A DNA stretch of 43,619 nucleotides from JBBDST01 sp040904765. Its GTDB lineage: Bacteria > Actinomycetota > Nitriliruptoria > Nitriliruptorales > Nitriliruptoraceae. A program made the position numbers and the translations under genes. How positions within the stretch are numbered: the stretch's first letter is position 1; the number at the start of each line of letters is the position of its first letter. Positions 8,019 to 17,362 of this stretch are shown here, piece after piece. Under the pieces are notes generated by a model that was not told the DNA's origin, made no database searches, and saw only the letters and a program-made list of their open reading frames with translations. The stretch is from the NCBI GenBank assembly GCA_040904765.1, contig JBBDST010000019.1:1-43619 (forward strand), written 5' to 3'.

Positions 8019-8626
8019 CAGACGTCTATTTCGGGCTTGGCGCCAACGTTGGCGATGCGATCACGACGCTGACGGCGGCCGTGTATGCGCTCGATGACAT
8101 CAGCGAAGTAGCCGTATTTGACGTGTCAAGCGTGTATCTCACCGAGGCGTGGCCGCCGGCAGATGACCCGCGGCATGTCCGGCAAGATCCGTTTCGCAAC
8201 TGTGTGGTGGTGGCGGAAACGTCTCGTGACCCGCACGAATTGCTGCACGAAACACAGCTGATTGAGGCTGCGTTTGGCCGTGACCGGTCACGTGAGCAGC
8301 GTTGGGGGCCACGTCCGCTTGATATCGACCTGTTGTTGTATGGCGACAGGTTGATTGACACGCCCGAACTGACCGTGCCGCATCCGCGCATCAGCCAACG
8401 GGCGTTCGTGTTGGTGCCGCTGCTGGAAATTGCGCCCGGTTTGATGTTGCCGTCGGGACTGAAAGCCACCACCGCGATTGCCCGCCTGGCACCGATTACT
8501 GACGTGACGCATGAAATGCGGCTTGCGGATGTTCCAAGTCGTGCGATCCCCCGCCCGTTGGGTCCTGATGGTGGCCAGGCCCGGTTTAGTGCAGGTGGCC
8601 GTGACGATCACAGTGGCCGACGATGA
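8015..8626 (+). CDS. folK: 2-amino-4-hydroxy-6-hydroxymethyldihydropteridine pyrophosphokinase
   Basis: Transfers pyrophosphate from ATP to 6-hydroxymethyl-dihydropterin, making the FolP substrate. Motifs: YFGLGANVGD at the start, FGRDRSREQRWGPRPLDIDL (metal-binding Asp pair in DIDL), and VPHPRISQRAFVLVPLLEI. At 203 aa it is longer than the ~160 aa core, with about 35 extra C-terminal residues of no clear function. The start overlaps folB and the stop overlaps the next gene by 4 bases (ATGA), so all are likely one transcript. Confidence 0.95.
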   Translation: MTDVYFGLGANVGDAITTLTAAVYALDDISEVAVFDVSSVYLTEAWPPADDPRHVRQDPFRNCVVVAETSRDPHELLHETQLIEAAFGRDRSREQRWGPRPLDIDLLLYGDRLIDTPELTVPHPRISQRAFVLVPLLEIAPGLMLPSGLKATTAIARLAPITDVTHEMRLADVPSRAIPRPLGPDGGQARFSAGGRDDHSGRR

Positions 8627-10431
8627 CATCGACCCAGCCGTCACGTCGTGTTGCCATTATCGGCCCAGGCCGGCTTGGCACGTTGATGGCCGTGTCGCTT
8701 CGACGCAGCGGCTATCGGATTGCGGCTGTAGCGGGCGGGAGCGAAGCGTCACGTGAACGTCTGGCTCAAACGTTGGCAGGTGTGCACACGTATGACGATG
8801 CGGCCAAGGCGGTTGCCGGAGCCGAACTGGTGATTTTGGCGGTGCCGGATCGGGTCCTTGAACCGCTTGTGCGTAGGCTTGCTGCTGCCGACGCGTTTAG
8901 TGCGGCTCATCAGGTGGTGCATGTTGCTGGCACGTTTGGCACTGACGTGTTGGGCTTGGCGGCGAAAGCTGGCGCACGGGTGGCGGCTATTCATCCGGCC
9001 GTGAGTGTTCCTCGCATTGTGACTGATCCTGACGTGTTGGTGAATGCTTGTTGGGCGTTGACGGCAAGCCCGACAAACCGAGATTTTGCGGCTGCACTCA
9101 TCAACGATCTTGGCGGCACGCCGTATCTTCTGGCAGAAGACCGCCGGGTGCTGTATCACGCGGCGTTGACGTTGGCATCGAATGCGACCGCTGCGGCGCT
9201 GGTTACGGCCCGGCGGTTGTTGGCTGGGGCCGGGGTGGATGCGCCGGAACTGTTTTTGACTGCGTTGGCAACCGCCAGTGTCGCAAGCGCAGTGCGTGAC
9301 GGGGTGGCTGGGGTAAGTGGTCCGGTGGTGCGTGGCGACGTTGAGACGTTGCATCGGCATGCTGATGCGATTCGTTTCGATGTGCCGGAGTGTCAGCTGG
9401 CTTATGCGGCGTTTACGGCTGCGACGGTGCATACGGTGGTGGTGGCAAACCCGTCGGTTGATACGCCACGACTGTTAGCGCACGTCGGGTTGCCAAACGT
9501 GCCAAACGAAACGCAGGTTGTGTTGACGGCTGCTGCGTTGCGCGACGTGTTGGGGCCGCATCGTCGTTACGGGCGACGCATCGTGCTGGTGCCAACGATG
9601 GGCGCACTGCATGACGGTCATTTGGCGTTGGTGCGGGCCGCCAAAGACAACGGCGATGTGGTGGTGGTGAGCATTTTTGTGAACCCGACCCAGTTCGATA
9701 ATCCTGACGATTTGGCGGCGTATCCGCAGTCGTTAGAGACGGACCTGTCAATCCTGTCAACGTTGGGGGATGCTGCCCCGCATTACGTGTTTGCGCCGGA
9801 TCAGTCTGAGGTGTATCCCAACGGCAAGTCACGCACCCAGGTGGTGGTGTCCGGGTTGACTGAGACGTTGTGTGGGCTGCATCGGCCCGGACATTTTGCC
9901 GGTGTTGCGACGGTTGTCACGAAACTGTTTGCGCTGGTCGGCTGCGATGTGGCCGTGTTTGGTCAGAAAGATTTCCAACAGACGGCCGTGATTCGCCAGC
10001 TTGTTGCCGATCTGAATCTGCCCGTGACGATCGTGGTTGTCCCAACGGTGCGTGAAGCTGACGGTTTGGCGTTGTCGAGTCGCAACGTGCGCCTTGCTGC
10101 GGCCGATCGGCAGGTTGCGTTGACGTTGAGCCGGGCGTTAGCTAGGGCTGCAACGGCCTCGTTTGGGTCACGTGACGGGGTGCCGGTTGAGGCGTGTGTG
10201 GCGGCGGCTTTGGCGCTGCTGGCCGACAGTGACGTCGAGGTTGAATATGTGGCTGCGGTTGACCCGCAGACGTTGCAGCCAGTCAAAGGGACGGTTGCAA
10301 CCGCGCTGTTGGCGCTCGCTGGCCGTGTGGGAGCTGTGCGGCTGATCGACAACGTGCTGCTTGGCGATCGTAGCGACGAACAGCGGCTGATCGATGCCGT
10401 GTTTGGTGCCGCTGACGAAACGGATAGCTGA
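8623..10431 (+). CDS. panC: Fusion: Rossmann/DUF2520 protein + pantothenate synthetase (PanC)
   Basis: One 602-aa frame carries two enzymes. The N-terminal ~285 residues begin VAIIGPGRLGTLMA, an NAD(P)-binding GxGxxG-type fold. They continue with HPAVSVP and a helical AALTLASNATAAALVTARR domain, matching the Rossmann-like plus DUF2520 proteins found beside panC in Actinobacteria. From about residue 310 the PanC half joins pantoate and beta-alanine with ATP: LVPTMGALHDGHLALV (HxGH), SIFVNPTQF, LCGLHRPGHFAGVATVV, FGQKDFQQ and LALSSRNVRL. No stop, start or ribosome site is seen at the joint, so it appears to be a true fusion. panD is absent; coaX follows with a TGATG overlap. Confidence 0.93.
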   Translation: MTSTQPSRRVAIIGPGRLGTLMAVSLRRSGYRIAAVAGGSEASRERLAQTLAGVHTYDDAAKAVAGAELVILAVPDRVLEPLVRRLAAADAFSAAHQVVHVAGTFGTDVLGLAAKAGARVAAIHPAVSVPRIVTDPDVLVNACWALTASPTNRDFAAALINDLGGTPYLLAEDRRVLYHAALTLASNATAAALVTARRLLAGAGVDAPELFLTALATASVASAVRDGVAGVSGPVVRGDVETLHRHADAIRFDVPECQLAYAAFTAATVHTVVVANPSVDTPRLLAHVGLPNVPNETQVVLTAAALRDVLGPHRRYGRRIVLVPTMGALHDGHLALVRAAKDNGDVVVVSIFVNPTQFDNPDDLAAYPQSLETDLSILSTLGDAAPHYVFAPDQSEVYPNGKSRTQVVVSGLTETLCGLHRPGHFAGVATVVTKLFALVGCDVAVFGQKDFQQTAVIRQLVADLNLPVTIVVVPTVREADGLALSSRNVRLAAADRQVALTLSRALARAATASFGSRDGVPVEACVAAALALLADSDVEVEYVAAVDPQTLQPVKGTVATALLALAGRVGAVRLIDNVLLGDRSDEQRLIDAVFGAADETDS

Positions 10432-11204
10432 TGCTGCTGGCCGTTGATGTCGGTAACTCGACGATCACCGTAGGGGTGTTCGACGGTGTCGAACTTCAAC
10501 GTACGTGGCGTTTGACGACCGATGAAGCCAGAAGTGTTGACGAGTATGGTGTGCGGCTTGTTGGGGTGCTTGGTTTGGCGGGCATTACCCAAGACATGAT
10601 TGATGCGGTGGTGATGAGTTCGGTTGTGCCGCCAGTCACCACCCAACTGTCGGCGTGTGTCCGCACCTATCTTGCTTGCGAGCCGCTCGTGGTTGCTCCA
10701 GGGGTGAAAACCGGTTTGACGATCCGACATGACAATCCGCGGGAACTTGGTGCCGACCGGATCGCCAACATGGTGGCGTTTACTCACCGGTATGCCTCGC
10801 CTGGCATTGTGGTGGATTGCGGCACGGCGATCAGTATTGATCTGGTTGATGCCTCGGGCGCGTATGTCGGTGGGGTGATTGCGCCTGGGATTGTGACGAG
10901 CAGTGAGGCGTTACATGCTGTTACGGCACGGCTGCCACGTGTCGAACTGGTTCAACCGGCGCGTGTGCTTGGTCGCTCAACCATTGAAGCGTTGCAGTCG
11001 GGGATCGTGTACGGATTTGCGGGGCTGATTGATGGGGTGGTGACGCGCCTGGGTGACGAATTGTCTGACTTGGACGCCGATGTGACGGTGGTGCTGACCG
11101 GTGGCAGCGCTGCGGTGGTGGCTGACGTGTTAACGACCAAGACGGTCGCTGACCCGTGGCTGACGTTGCATGGGCTTTCCCTGATCGCGCAACGCAACGC
11201 GTAG
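10431..11204 (+). CDS. coaX: Type III pantothenate kinase
   Basis: Phosphorylates pantothenate, the first step from pantothenate to coenzyme A; 257 aa, ASKHA fold. Motifs: LLAVDVGNSTITVGVF (phosphate-binding), NPRELGADRIANMVA, VVDCGTAISIDLVDASGAYVGG and VVLTGGSA. The ATG overlaps the stop of the PanC fusion (TGATG), so pantothenate is made and used by translationally coupled genes. Length is normal for the family. Confidence 0.96.
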   Translation: MLLAVDVGNSTITVGVFDGVELQRTWRLTTDEARSVDEYGVRLVGVLGLAGITQDMIDAVVMSSVVPPVTTQLSACVRTYLACEPLVVAPGVKTGLTIRHDNPRELGADRIANMVAFTHRYASPGIVVDCGTAISIDLVDASGAYVGGVIAPGIVTSSEALHAVTARLPRVELVQPARVLGRSTIEALQSGIVYGFAGLIDGVVTRLGDELSDLDADVTVVLTGGSAAVVADVLTTKTVADPWLTLHGLSLIAQRNA

Positions 11205-11300
11205 GTGCATCGTTGGCGCTCACCCCGACAGTTCCTGTTGGTGGGATAGCGTGTGTGGTGCGGTAACTAGGCCTGCCAGTAAACGTTGGAAAGTGTCCCG

Positions 11301-12812
11301 GTGGATGACGAACAAAATGAGGCGCTCCCGGCGTCGAAGTTGGCGGAAATTGTTGGCGAGCGGCGCCGCAAACGTGACGTGTTGCGTGCCGAAGGGATTG
11401 ATCCATACCCGGTTGGGGTGAAGGTCAGTCATACGGTTTTAGGTGTGCGCGAAACATTTGGGGCGCTTGAGGCGGGCGATGAAACCGGCGAGGTGGTGTG
11501 TGTCGCGGGACGGGTGATGTCACGCCGGCTGTTGGGCAAAATCAGTTTCGTGGTGTTGCGTGAAGACGGCGCCGATTTGCAGTTGGTGCTGTTCACTAAG
11601 CTGCTTGATGCGTCAAGCCTGACGGTGTGTGACCTGCTTGATGTGGGCGACTGGGTGTGCGCGACCGGGGAAGTGATCGCGTCAAAAACCGGTGAACTGT
11701 CGGTGCGTCCGTCAAACGTGACGTTGCTGGCCAAAGGGATGCGGCCTCTGCCGGATAAATGGCATGGTTTAAACGACGTCGAGTTGCGGTTTCGTCAGCG
11801 TGAACTTGACTTGACCGTAAACGAGGCGGCATGGCGCGTGTTTCAGCTGCGTGCGACCGTGTTGAAAGCGTTACGCACCGCGTTTGATAACCGCGGGTTT
11901 GTGGAAGTGGAAACGCCGATGTTGCATCCCATTCCTGGGGGTGCAACGGCGAAACCGTTTGTGACCCACCACAATGCGCTTGATATGCCGCTGTATTTGC
12001 GCATCGCGCCCGAGCTGTATTTGAAACGACTGATTGCCGGCGGGATGCGGCGCGTGTATGAGGTGAACCGCAGTTTTCGTAACGAAGGTATGAGCCCACG
12101 GCACAACCCTGAGTTCACGATGCTTGAGTCGTATGCGGCATACGACGACTATTTTGCGGTGATGGAACTTACCGAAGCGGTGCTTTCAGAAGTGGCGTTG
12201 GCGGCATGTGGCACGACGGAACTGACGTATCAATCGCGGGCGGTGAGTGTTGCCGCACCGTTTCGTCGGGTGACGTTGCTGTCGCTGGTGCAGTCGGCGG
12301 TGGCAGATCCATCGCTGTCGTATGACGACGACGTGACCAAGGTGCGCGGGTTATGTCAGGCGCATGACGTTGCCTTTGATGACGACTGGGGGGTCGGAAA
12401 GCTCGTGCTTGAACTGTATGAAGCGCTGGTGGAACACACCTTGTGGGAACCGACGTTTGTCACCGAATATCCGGTTGAAGTGTCCCCGTTGGCGCGAACC
12501 AGCCGTTTCGATCCGCACGTCACGGAACGTTTTGAACTGATTATTGTGGGCCGTGAACATGCCAATGCGTTTTCTGAACTGACTGACCCGGATGACCAGC
12601 GGCAGCGTTTTGTTGCGCAGTCCGCCAAACGTGACGCTGGCGATGATGAGGCGATGCAGCTTGATGAGGCGTATCTGCGTGCGCTTGAACTGGGCATGCC
12701 GCCGTGCGGGGGGCTTGGTATCGGCATCGACCGGCTCGTGATGCTGCTGGGGGACGTGACCACAATTCGGGAAGTTATTCTGTTTCCAACGTTGCGGCCA
12801 GAACAGCCCTAA
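11301..12812 (+). CDS. lysS: Lysyl-tRNA synthetase, class II
   Basis: Charges tRNA-Lys. An N-terminal OB-fold anticodon-binding domain (VVCVAGRVMSRRLLGK and VLREDGADLQLVL) precedes the class II core. The core has motif 2 VYEVNRSFRNEGMSPRHNPE and motif 3 GLGIGIDRLVMLL near the C-terminus. A TTG at 11286 is possible, but GGAAAG at about 11288-11293 is well placed for the GTG at 11301, giving 503 aa. The gene stands between coaX and clpC, a conserved actinobacterial position. The lsr2 gene often found between lysS and clpC is absent. Confidence 0.95.
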   Translation: MDDEQNEALPASKLAEIVGERRRKRDVLRAEGIDPYPVGVKVSHTVLGVRETFGALEAGDETGEVVCVAGRVMSRRLLGKISFVVLREDGADLQLVLFTKLLDASSLTVCDLLDVGDWVCATGEVIASKTGELSVRPSNVTLLAKGMRPLPDKWHGLNDVELRFRQRELDLTVNEAAWRVFQLRATVLKALRTAFDNRGFVEVETPMLHPIPGGATAKPFVTHHNALDMPLYLRIAPELYLKRLIAGGMRRVYEVNRSFRNEGMSPRHNPEFTMLESYAAYDDYFAVMELTEAVLSEVALAACGTTELTYQSRAVSVAAPFRRVTLLSLVQSAVADPSLSYDDDVTKVRGLCQAHDVAFDDDWGVGKLVLELYEALVEHTLWEPTFVTEYPVEVSPLARTSRFDPHVTERFELIIVGREHANAFSELTDPDDQRQRFVAQSAKRDAGDDEAMQLDEAYLRALELGMPPCGGLGIGIDRLVMLLGDVTTIREVILFPTLRPEQP

Positions 12813-12947
12813 AGGGCGTTATTGTCTGGCGGCGTGAACACGAAAATCTGAGCCGGCAGGTGATAAGACCGTGGTGCGGGTTTGGGGTGGCAGGGTATGT
12901 TTTGTGACGTACCCTTACAGGGTGTGTTCCCGACGGAAAGATGTCGC

Positions 12948-15476
12948 ATGTTCGAGCGTTTCACTGACCGAGCTCGGCGGGTGGTGGTTCTCGCGCAAGA
13001 AGAAGCGCGCATGCTGAACCACAATTACATCGGCACCGAGCACATACTGTTGGGGCTCATTCACGAAGGTGAAGGTGTTGCCGCGAAGGCACTCGAGTCG
13101 ATGTCGATGTCGCTTGAGACGGTCCGCGACCAGGTCACCGAAATTATCGGTCAGGGTCAAAGCGCACCGGCAGGGCACATTCCGTTCACGCCGCGAGCCA
13201 AAAAAGTGCTTGAGTTGTCGTTGCGTGAAGCGTTGCAGCTGGGCCACAACTACATCGGCACTGAACATATTCTGCTCGGGTTGTTGCGTGAAGGCGAAGG
13301 TGTTGCCGCTCAGGTGCTGCAAAAACTTGGTGCCGATCTCAACCGGGTCCGTCAGCAGGTGATTCAGCTGTTGAGTGGCTACTCAAGTGAAGGCGGGCAG
13401 AAAGCTTCGGCCGGTGTGGGTGAGTCAAGCGGCGGGTCACGTGAAGGCTCAACCGTTTTGGATCAGTTTGGCACCAACCTCACCCAAGCTGCCCGTGACG
13501 GTGAACTTGACCCGGTTATCGGTCGTCATCGCGAAATTGAACGGGTGATGCAGGTGCTGTCGCGCCGCACCAAAAACAATCCGGTGTTGATTGGTGAACC
13601 TGGTGTCGGCAAAACCGCTATTGCCGAAGGTTTAGCGCAGAAAATCGTGTCGGGTGAAGTGCCCGACACGCTGCGAGACAAGCACCTTTACACGCTCGAT
13701 TTGGGTGCGCTGGTGGCCGGTTCACGGTATCGCGGTGACTTTGAAGAGCGGCTGAAGAAAGTATTGAAAGAGATCACGACCCGCGGCGACATCATCTTGT
13801 TTATCGACGAAATTCACACGCTTGTTGGTGCTGGGGCGGCTGAGGGTGCGATCGATGCGGCCAGCATTTTGAAACCGATGCTGGCGCGTGGCGAACTGCA
13901 AACCGTTGGTGCGACCACGACTGACGAGTATCGCAAGCATGTCGAAAAAGATGCGGCGCTTGAACGGCGTTTCCAGCCGGTGAAGGTCGAAGAACCGTCG
14001 ATGGAACACACCATCGAAATTTTGAAGGGGCTGCGTGACCGTTACGAAGCGCACCATCGTGTCACGATCACTGACGAGGCGCTGGTTGCTGCAGCCGAAC
14101 TTGCCGACCGTTACATCTCAGACCGGTATCTGCCCGATAAGGCGATCGATCTGATTGACGAGGCCGGGTCGCGTTTGCGGATCCGTTCCATGACCAACCC
14201 GCCGCAGCTTGAAGAGCTTGACGTTGAGATTGAAACGACCCGTCTGGCCAAAGAGGCCGCGATCGATGCCCAAGATTTCGAGGGTGCGGCCCGGTTGCGT
14301 GACGAAGAGAAGAAACTGCTTGAGGTGCGTGCCCGACGTGACGCCGAGTGGCGCAGCGAAGGTCTCGACCAGGTGCTGGTGGTTGATGCGGATGTGATCG
14401 CTGACGTGTTGAGCGTGTGGACTGGCATTCCGGTAGTGAAACTCAACCAGGAAGAAACCGAAAAACTGTTGCACATGGAAGAGGCGCTGCATGAGCGTGT
14501 GATCGGTCAAGATCAGGCGATCGCGGCCGTGTCGCGGGCGATCCGTCGTACCCGTGCGGGGCTGAAAGATCCGAAACGTCCAAGTGGTTCGTTCATTTTC
14601 CTTGGCCCGTCAGGGGTCGGTAAGACCGAACTTGCCAAGACGCTGGCTGAATATCTGTTCGGCGATGAAGATGCGCTGATTCACCTGGACATGTCTGAGT
14701 ACATGGAGAAGCACACGGTGTCGCGTCTGATCGGCTCACCTCCGGGTTATGTCGGTTACGACGAGGGTGGTCAGTTGACGGAGCAGGTGCGTCGTAAGCC
14801 GTTTAGTGTCGTGTTGTTCGACGAGGTGGAGAAAGCCCACCCGGACGTATTCAACACGTTGCTGCAGATTCTTGAAGATGGGCGTTTGACGGACGCGCAA
14901 GGTCGCACGGTCGATTTTAAAAACACGATCCTGATTATGACGTCGAACCTTGGGACCAAGAACTTGACTGCGCCTGCCGTTGGTTTCGCCAAAGATACGC
15001 AAGATTCGCTGTACGACAAGATGCGTCGTCAGGTTGATGAGGAACTGAAGAAACATTTCCGTCCGGAGTTCTTGAACCGTATCGACGAAACGATCGTGTT
15101 CCATCCGCTCAGCAACGCCGAAATTGTCGAGATTGTCGACTTGATGATGGTGCGTGTGAAGACACAACTGAAAACGCGCGGGCTTGATCTTGAACTCACC
15201 GACGCGTTGAAGGTGTGGCTGGCGGAGAAGGGTTACGACCCGCAGCTGGGTGCCCGTCCGTTGCGTCGCACAATTCAGCGTGAACTCGAAGACCAGCTCT
15301 CCGAGCAGCTGCTTATGGGTGAATTCCCTGAAGATGCGCTGATCGTTGCGGAACTGGACGAAGAGGCCGACACGGTGCGGTTTCGGGTGGTCGTTGCCTC
15401 CAAGGCGCCTGACGTTCCTCCGGTGGAGCTGGCTGGTGGCGAACGAGAACAGGGCAGTGAAAGCACTGACGAGTAG
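12948..15476 (+). CDS. clpC: ClpC-type AAA+ unfoldase
   Basis: Hexameric ATPase that unfolds proteins and feeds them to ClpP; 842 aa. Two N-terminal Clp repeats each contain HNYIGTEHILLGL. The D1 domain has Walker A GEPGVGKT (about 216-223) and FIDEIHTLVGAGAAEGAIDA. A UVR-like coiled segment AIDAQDFEGAARLRDEEKKL at about 432-452 marks ClpC rather than ClpB. D2 has GPSGVGKT (about 553-560), VLFDEVEKAHPDVFN and the C-terminal LGARPLRR. The ATG at 12948 has GGAAAG 7 bases upstream; an earlier in-frame GTG is not needed. The 135-base upstream gap holds a short GGGTA/TACCC inverted repeat but no recognised stress operator. Confidence 0.97.
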   Translation: MFERFTDRARRVVVLAQEEARMLNHNYIGTEHILLGLIHEGEGVAAKALESMSMSLETVRDQVTEIIGQGQSAPAGHIPFTPRAKKVLELSLREALQLGHNYIGTEHILLGLLREGEGVAAQVLQKLGADLNRVRQQVIQLLSGYSSEGGQKASAGVGESSGGSREGSTVLDQFGTNLTQAARDGELDPVIGRHREIERVMQVLSRRTKNNPVLIGEPGVGKTAIAEGLAQKIVSGEVPDTLRDKHLYTLDLGALVAGSRYRGDFEERLKKVLKEITTRGDIILFIDEIHTLVGAGAAEGAIDAASILKPMLARGELQTVGATTTDEYRKHVEKDAALERRFQPVKVEEPSMEHTIEILKGLRDRYEAHHRVTITDEALVAAAELADRYISDRYLPDKAIDLIDEAGSRLRIRSMTNPPQLEELDVEIETTRLAKEAAIDAQDFEGAARLRDEEKKLLEVRARRDAEWRSEGLDQVLVVDADVIADVLSVWTGIPVVKLNQEETEKLLHMEEALHERVIGQDQAIAAVSRAIRRTRAGLKDPKRPSGSFIFLGPSGVGKTELAKTLAEYLFGDEDALIHLDMSEYMEKHTVSRLIGSPPGYVGYDEGGQLTEQVRRKPFSVVLFDEVEKAHPDVFNTLLQILEDGRLTDAQGRTVDFKNTILIMTSNLGTKNLTAPAVGFAKDTQDSLYDKMRRQVDEELKKHFRPEFLNRIDETIVFHPLSNAEIVEIVDLMMVRVKTQLKTRGLDLELTDALKVWLAEKGYDPQLGARPLRRTIQRELEDQLSEQLLMGEFPEDALIVAELDEEADTVRFRVVVASKAPDVPPVELAGGEREQGSESTDE

Positions 15477-15520
15477 GTCGTTGTCGCAGTACGCTGCCGC
15501 GGGGTAACAAGGAGCGCGGC

Positions 15521-16180
15521 GTGCACGATCTGATCGATTCGCAGGAGATGTATCTGCGGACGGTGTTGGAACTCGAAGAAGAGGGAATCACCGCCCTGCG
15601 TGCCCGCCTGTCCGAACGCCTTCAACTCTCTGCCCCGGCAGTATCTGAAGGGGTGACCCGGCTCGAAGCACAAGGCCTTGTTGCGCTTGATAACAAGCGG
15701 ACCGTGACGTTGACCAGTGAAGGGCGCGCGATTGCCGAACGGGTGATGCGCAAACATCGGCTGATCGAACGCTTGCTGGTTGATGTGCTGGAGATTCCGC
15801 CCGAATATGTGCATGAAGAAGCGTGCCGGTGGGAACATGTCATTTCAGATCGGGTTGAAGAACGCCTCAGCGATTTCCTTGGCGCCCCGACCACGTCGCC
15901 GTATGGCAACCCGATTCCGGGAACCAAATACGCCAACGTGGAAACTCATCCGCTATCAAACGTCGGCGATAGCTACGTCGTGTTGCATTCGATATCCGAG
16001 CAGCTGCAGGCCAACACGGACGTGATCCGGGCGCTTTCGACCCTTGGGATGGTTGCTGGCACGACCGTTTCGGTACGCACCGGCCTTGGCGGGGTCGTGT
16101 TGCGTTACGACGACGCCGAAATGGTGTTAAGTCCCGAACAGGCCGAACTGATCCATGTCATAAACGTTAACGATGCCTAA
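15521..16180 (+). CDS. ideR: Iron-dependent repressor, DtxR/IdeR family
   Basis: Metal-activated DNA-binding repressor, 219 aa, expected to use Fe(II) to silence iron-uptake genes. The protein aligns with DtxR from the first residue. The primary metal site is Met10, Cys102, Glu105 and His106 (EACRWEHV), and the ancillary site is His79, Glu83 and His98, all present at DtxR numbering. The helix-turn-helix is in RLQLSAPAVSEGVTRLE. SPYGNPIPG leads to a C-terminal FeoA/SH3-like domain (TTVSVRTGLGGVVLRY). Cys102 points to iron rather than the manganese-specific MntR type. GTG start with AAGGAG 8 bases upstream. Its stop overlaps that of the convergent DAHP synthase gene. Confidence 0.93.
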   Translation: MHDLIDSQEMYLRTVLELEEEGITALRARLSERLQLSAPAVSEGVTRLEAQGLVALDNKRTVTLTSEGRAIAERVMRKHRLIERLLVDVLEIPPEYVHEEACRWEHVISDRVEERLSDFLGAPTTSPYGNPIPGTKYANVETHPLSNVGDSYVVLHSISEQLQANTDVIRALSTLGMVAGTTVSVRTGLGGVVLRYDDAEMVLSPEQAELIHVINVNDA

Positions 16181-17289
16181 CGGTTTGTGCGCGCCTGCTT
16201 CACGATGTCACGGGCGGCCTGCAGCATCTCGACGGTTTCGTCCCAGCCGACACACGCATCGGTGATGGAGACGCCATAGTTCAGTGGCGCGTCAGGGTTC
16301 CAGTCTTGGCGACCTTCGTTGAGGTTTGATTCGATCATCACACCAAGAATGCCGTGGTTTGGCTGCTGCCACTGCGACAGCACGTCGTCAAGGACGGCCC
16401 GTTGACGGCGGTGATCTTTGTATGAGTTCGCATGGCTGCAGTCGACCATCACCGGACGGGCGTGCTTGGAATACGGTGCGGTGCGTGCGAATGCGTCTTG
16501 CACAATTTCGCGGGCGAAGTTTGGCCCGTCGTTGCCGCCACGCAGCACCACATGGACGTTGGGGTTGCCGGTGGTACGTACGACGGCTGTGTGACCGTCG
16601 GCGTCGATACCAAAAAATGCGTGCGGTGCGATGGCCGACTGGACCGCGTTGATGGCCCCATCGAGAGTGCCGTCGGTGCCGTTTTTGAAACCGATCGGCA
16701 TCGAGAGGCCACTGGAAAGCTGCCGGTGCACTTGGCTTTCAACGGTGCGTGCACCAATTGCCGCCCACGACACCAGATCGGCCTGATACTGCGGGGTGAT
16801 CGTGTCGAGCACTTCAACAGCGCAAGGCAGCCCGATGGCGGTGATGTCGAGCAGCACCTGGCGGGAAACATGCAGGCCGCGGGGCGCATCAGAGCTGCCA
16901 TCAAGGGACGGGTCGTAGATGAGACCTTTCCATCCGATGGAAGTGCGTGGTTTTTCAAAGTAGGTGCGCATGACGATGATCAGTTCGTCAGACACTTCGT
17001 CGGCTACTGCCCGCAGCCGACGGGCGTACTCGACCGCAAGTTCCGGATCGTGAATTGAACACGGGCCGACAATAACGACCATCCGGGGGTCTTCGTCAGA
17101 GAGGGCGTGAGCGATGTCGTCGCGTCCGCGCTGCACCGCCGCCCAGTGCTGTTCGGTTGCCGGCAGGGCGGCACGCAAATCCAAAGGTGAAGCGATGCGG
17201 GTAAAACTTTCCACGTGAACGTCATCCAGTGGACCGTCAACTGTTCCGGTCGCGGTGAGACGAAGAGGTTTATTTTCTGACGTGGACAT
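16177..17289 (-). CDS. aroG: 3-deoxy-7-phosphoheptulonate (DAHP) synthase, class I AroG type
   Basis: First committed step of aromatic amino-acid synthesis: PEP plus erythrose 4-phosphate to DAHP; 370 aa. Motifs: VVIVGPCSIHDPELAVEYA, RTYFEKPRTSIGWKGL, SMPIGFKNGTDGT, VVLRGGNDGPNF and PVMVDCSHANSYKDH (metal Cys/His region). The N-terminal extension before the barrel is typical of the feedback-inhibited type. The ATG at 17289 has AAGGAAG just upstream on this strand. The gene faces ideR and shares a CTAA tetranucleotide with it for the two stops. A 73-base divergent promoter region separates it from mutY. Which amino acid inhibits it cannot be told from sequence alone. Confidence 0.95.
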   Translation of the reverse strand: MSTSENKPLRLTATGTVDGPLDDVHVESFTRIASPLDLRAALPATEQHWAAVQRGRDDIAHALSDEDPRMVVIVGPCSIHDPELAVEYARRLRAVADEVSDELIIVMRTYFEKPRTSIGWKGLIYDPSLDGSSDAPRGLHVSRQVLLDITAIGLPCAVEVLDTITPQYQADLVSWAAIGARTVESQVHRQLSSGLSMPIGFKNGTDGTLDGAINAVQSAIAPHAFFGIDADGHTAVVRTTGNPNVHVVLRGGNDGPNFAREIVQDAFARTAPYSKHARPVMVDCSHANSYKDHRRQRAVLDDVLSQWQQPNHGILGVMIESNLNEGRQDWNPDAPLNYGVSITDACVGWDETVEMLQAARDIVKQARTNR

Positions 17290-17362
17290 GAGCTTCCTTC
17301 AAGGGCAAACGGCCGATTCAGCGTCGTTGATAGCGTACCGTCGTGTGGGTGGATGACGCTAA

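Noticed and set aside
16432..17058. 208-aa plus-strand frame inside the DAHP synthase gene
   Set aside because: Antisense shadow of aroG, which has all expected motifs and a good ribosome site.
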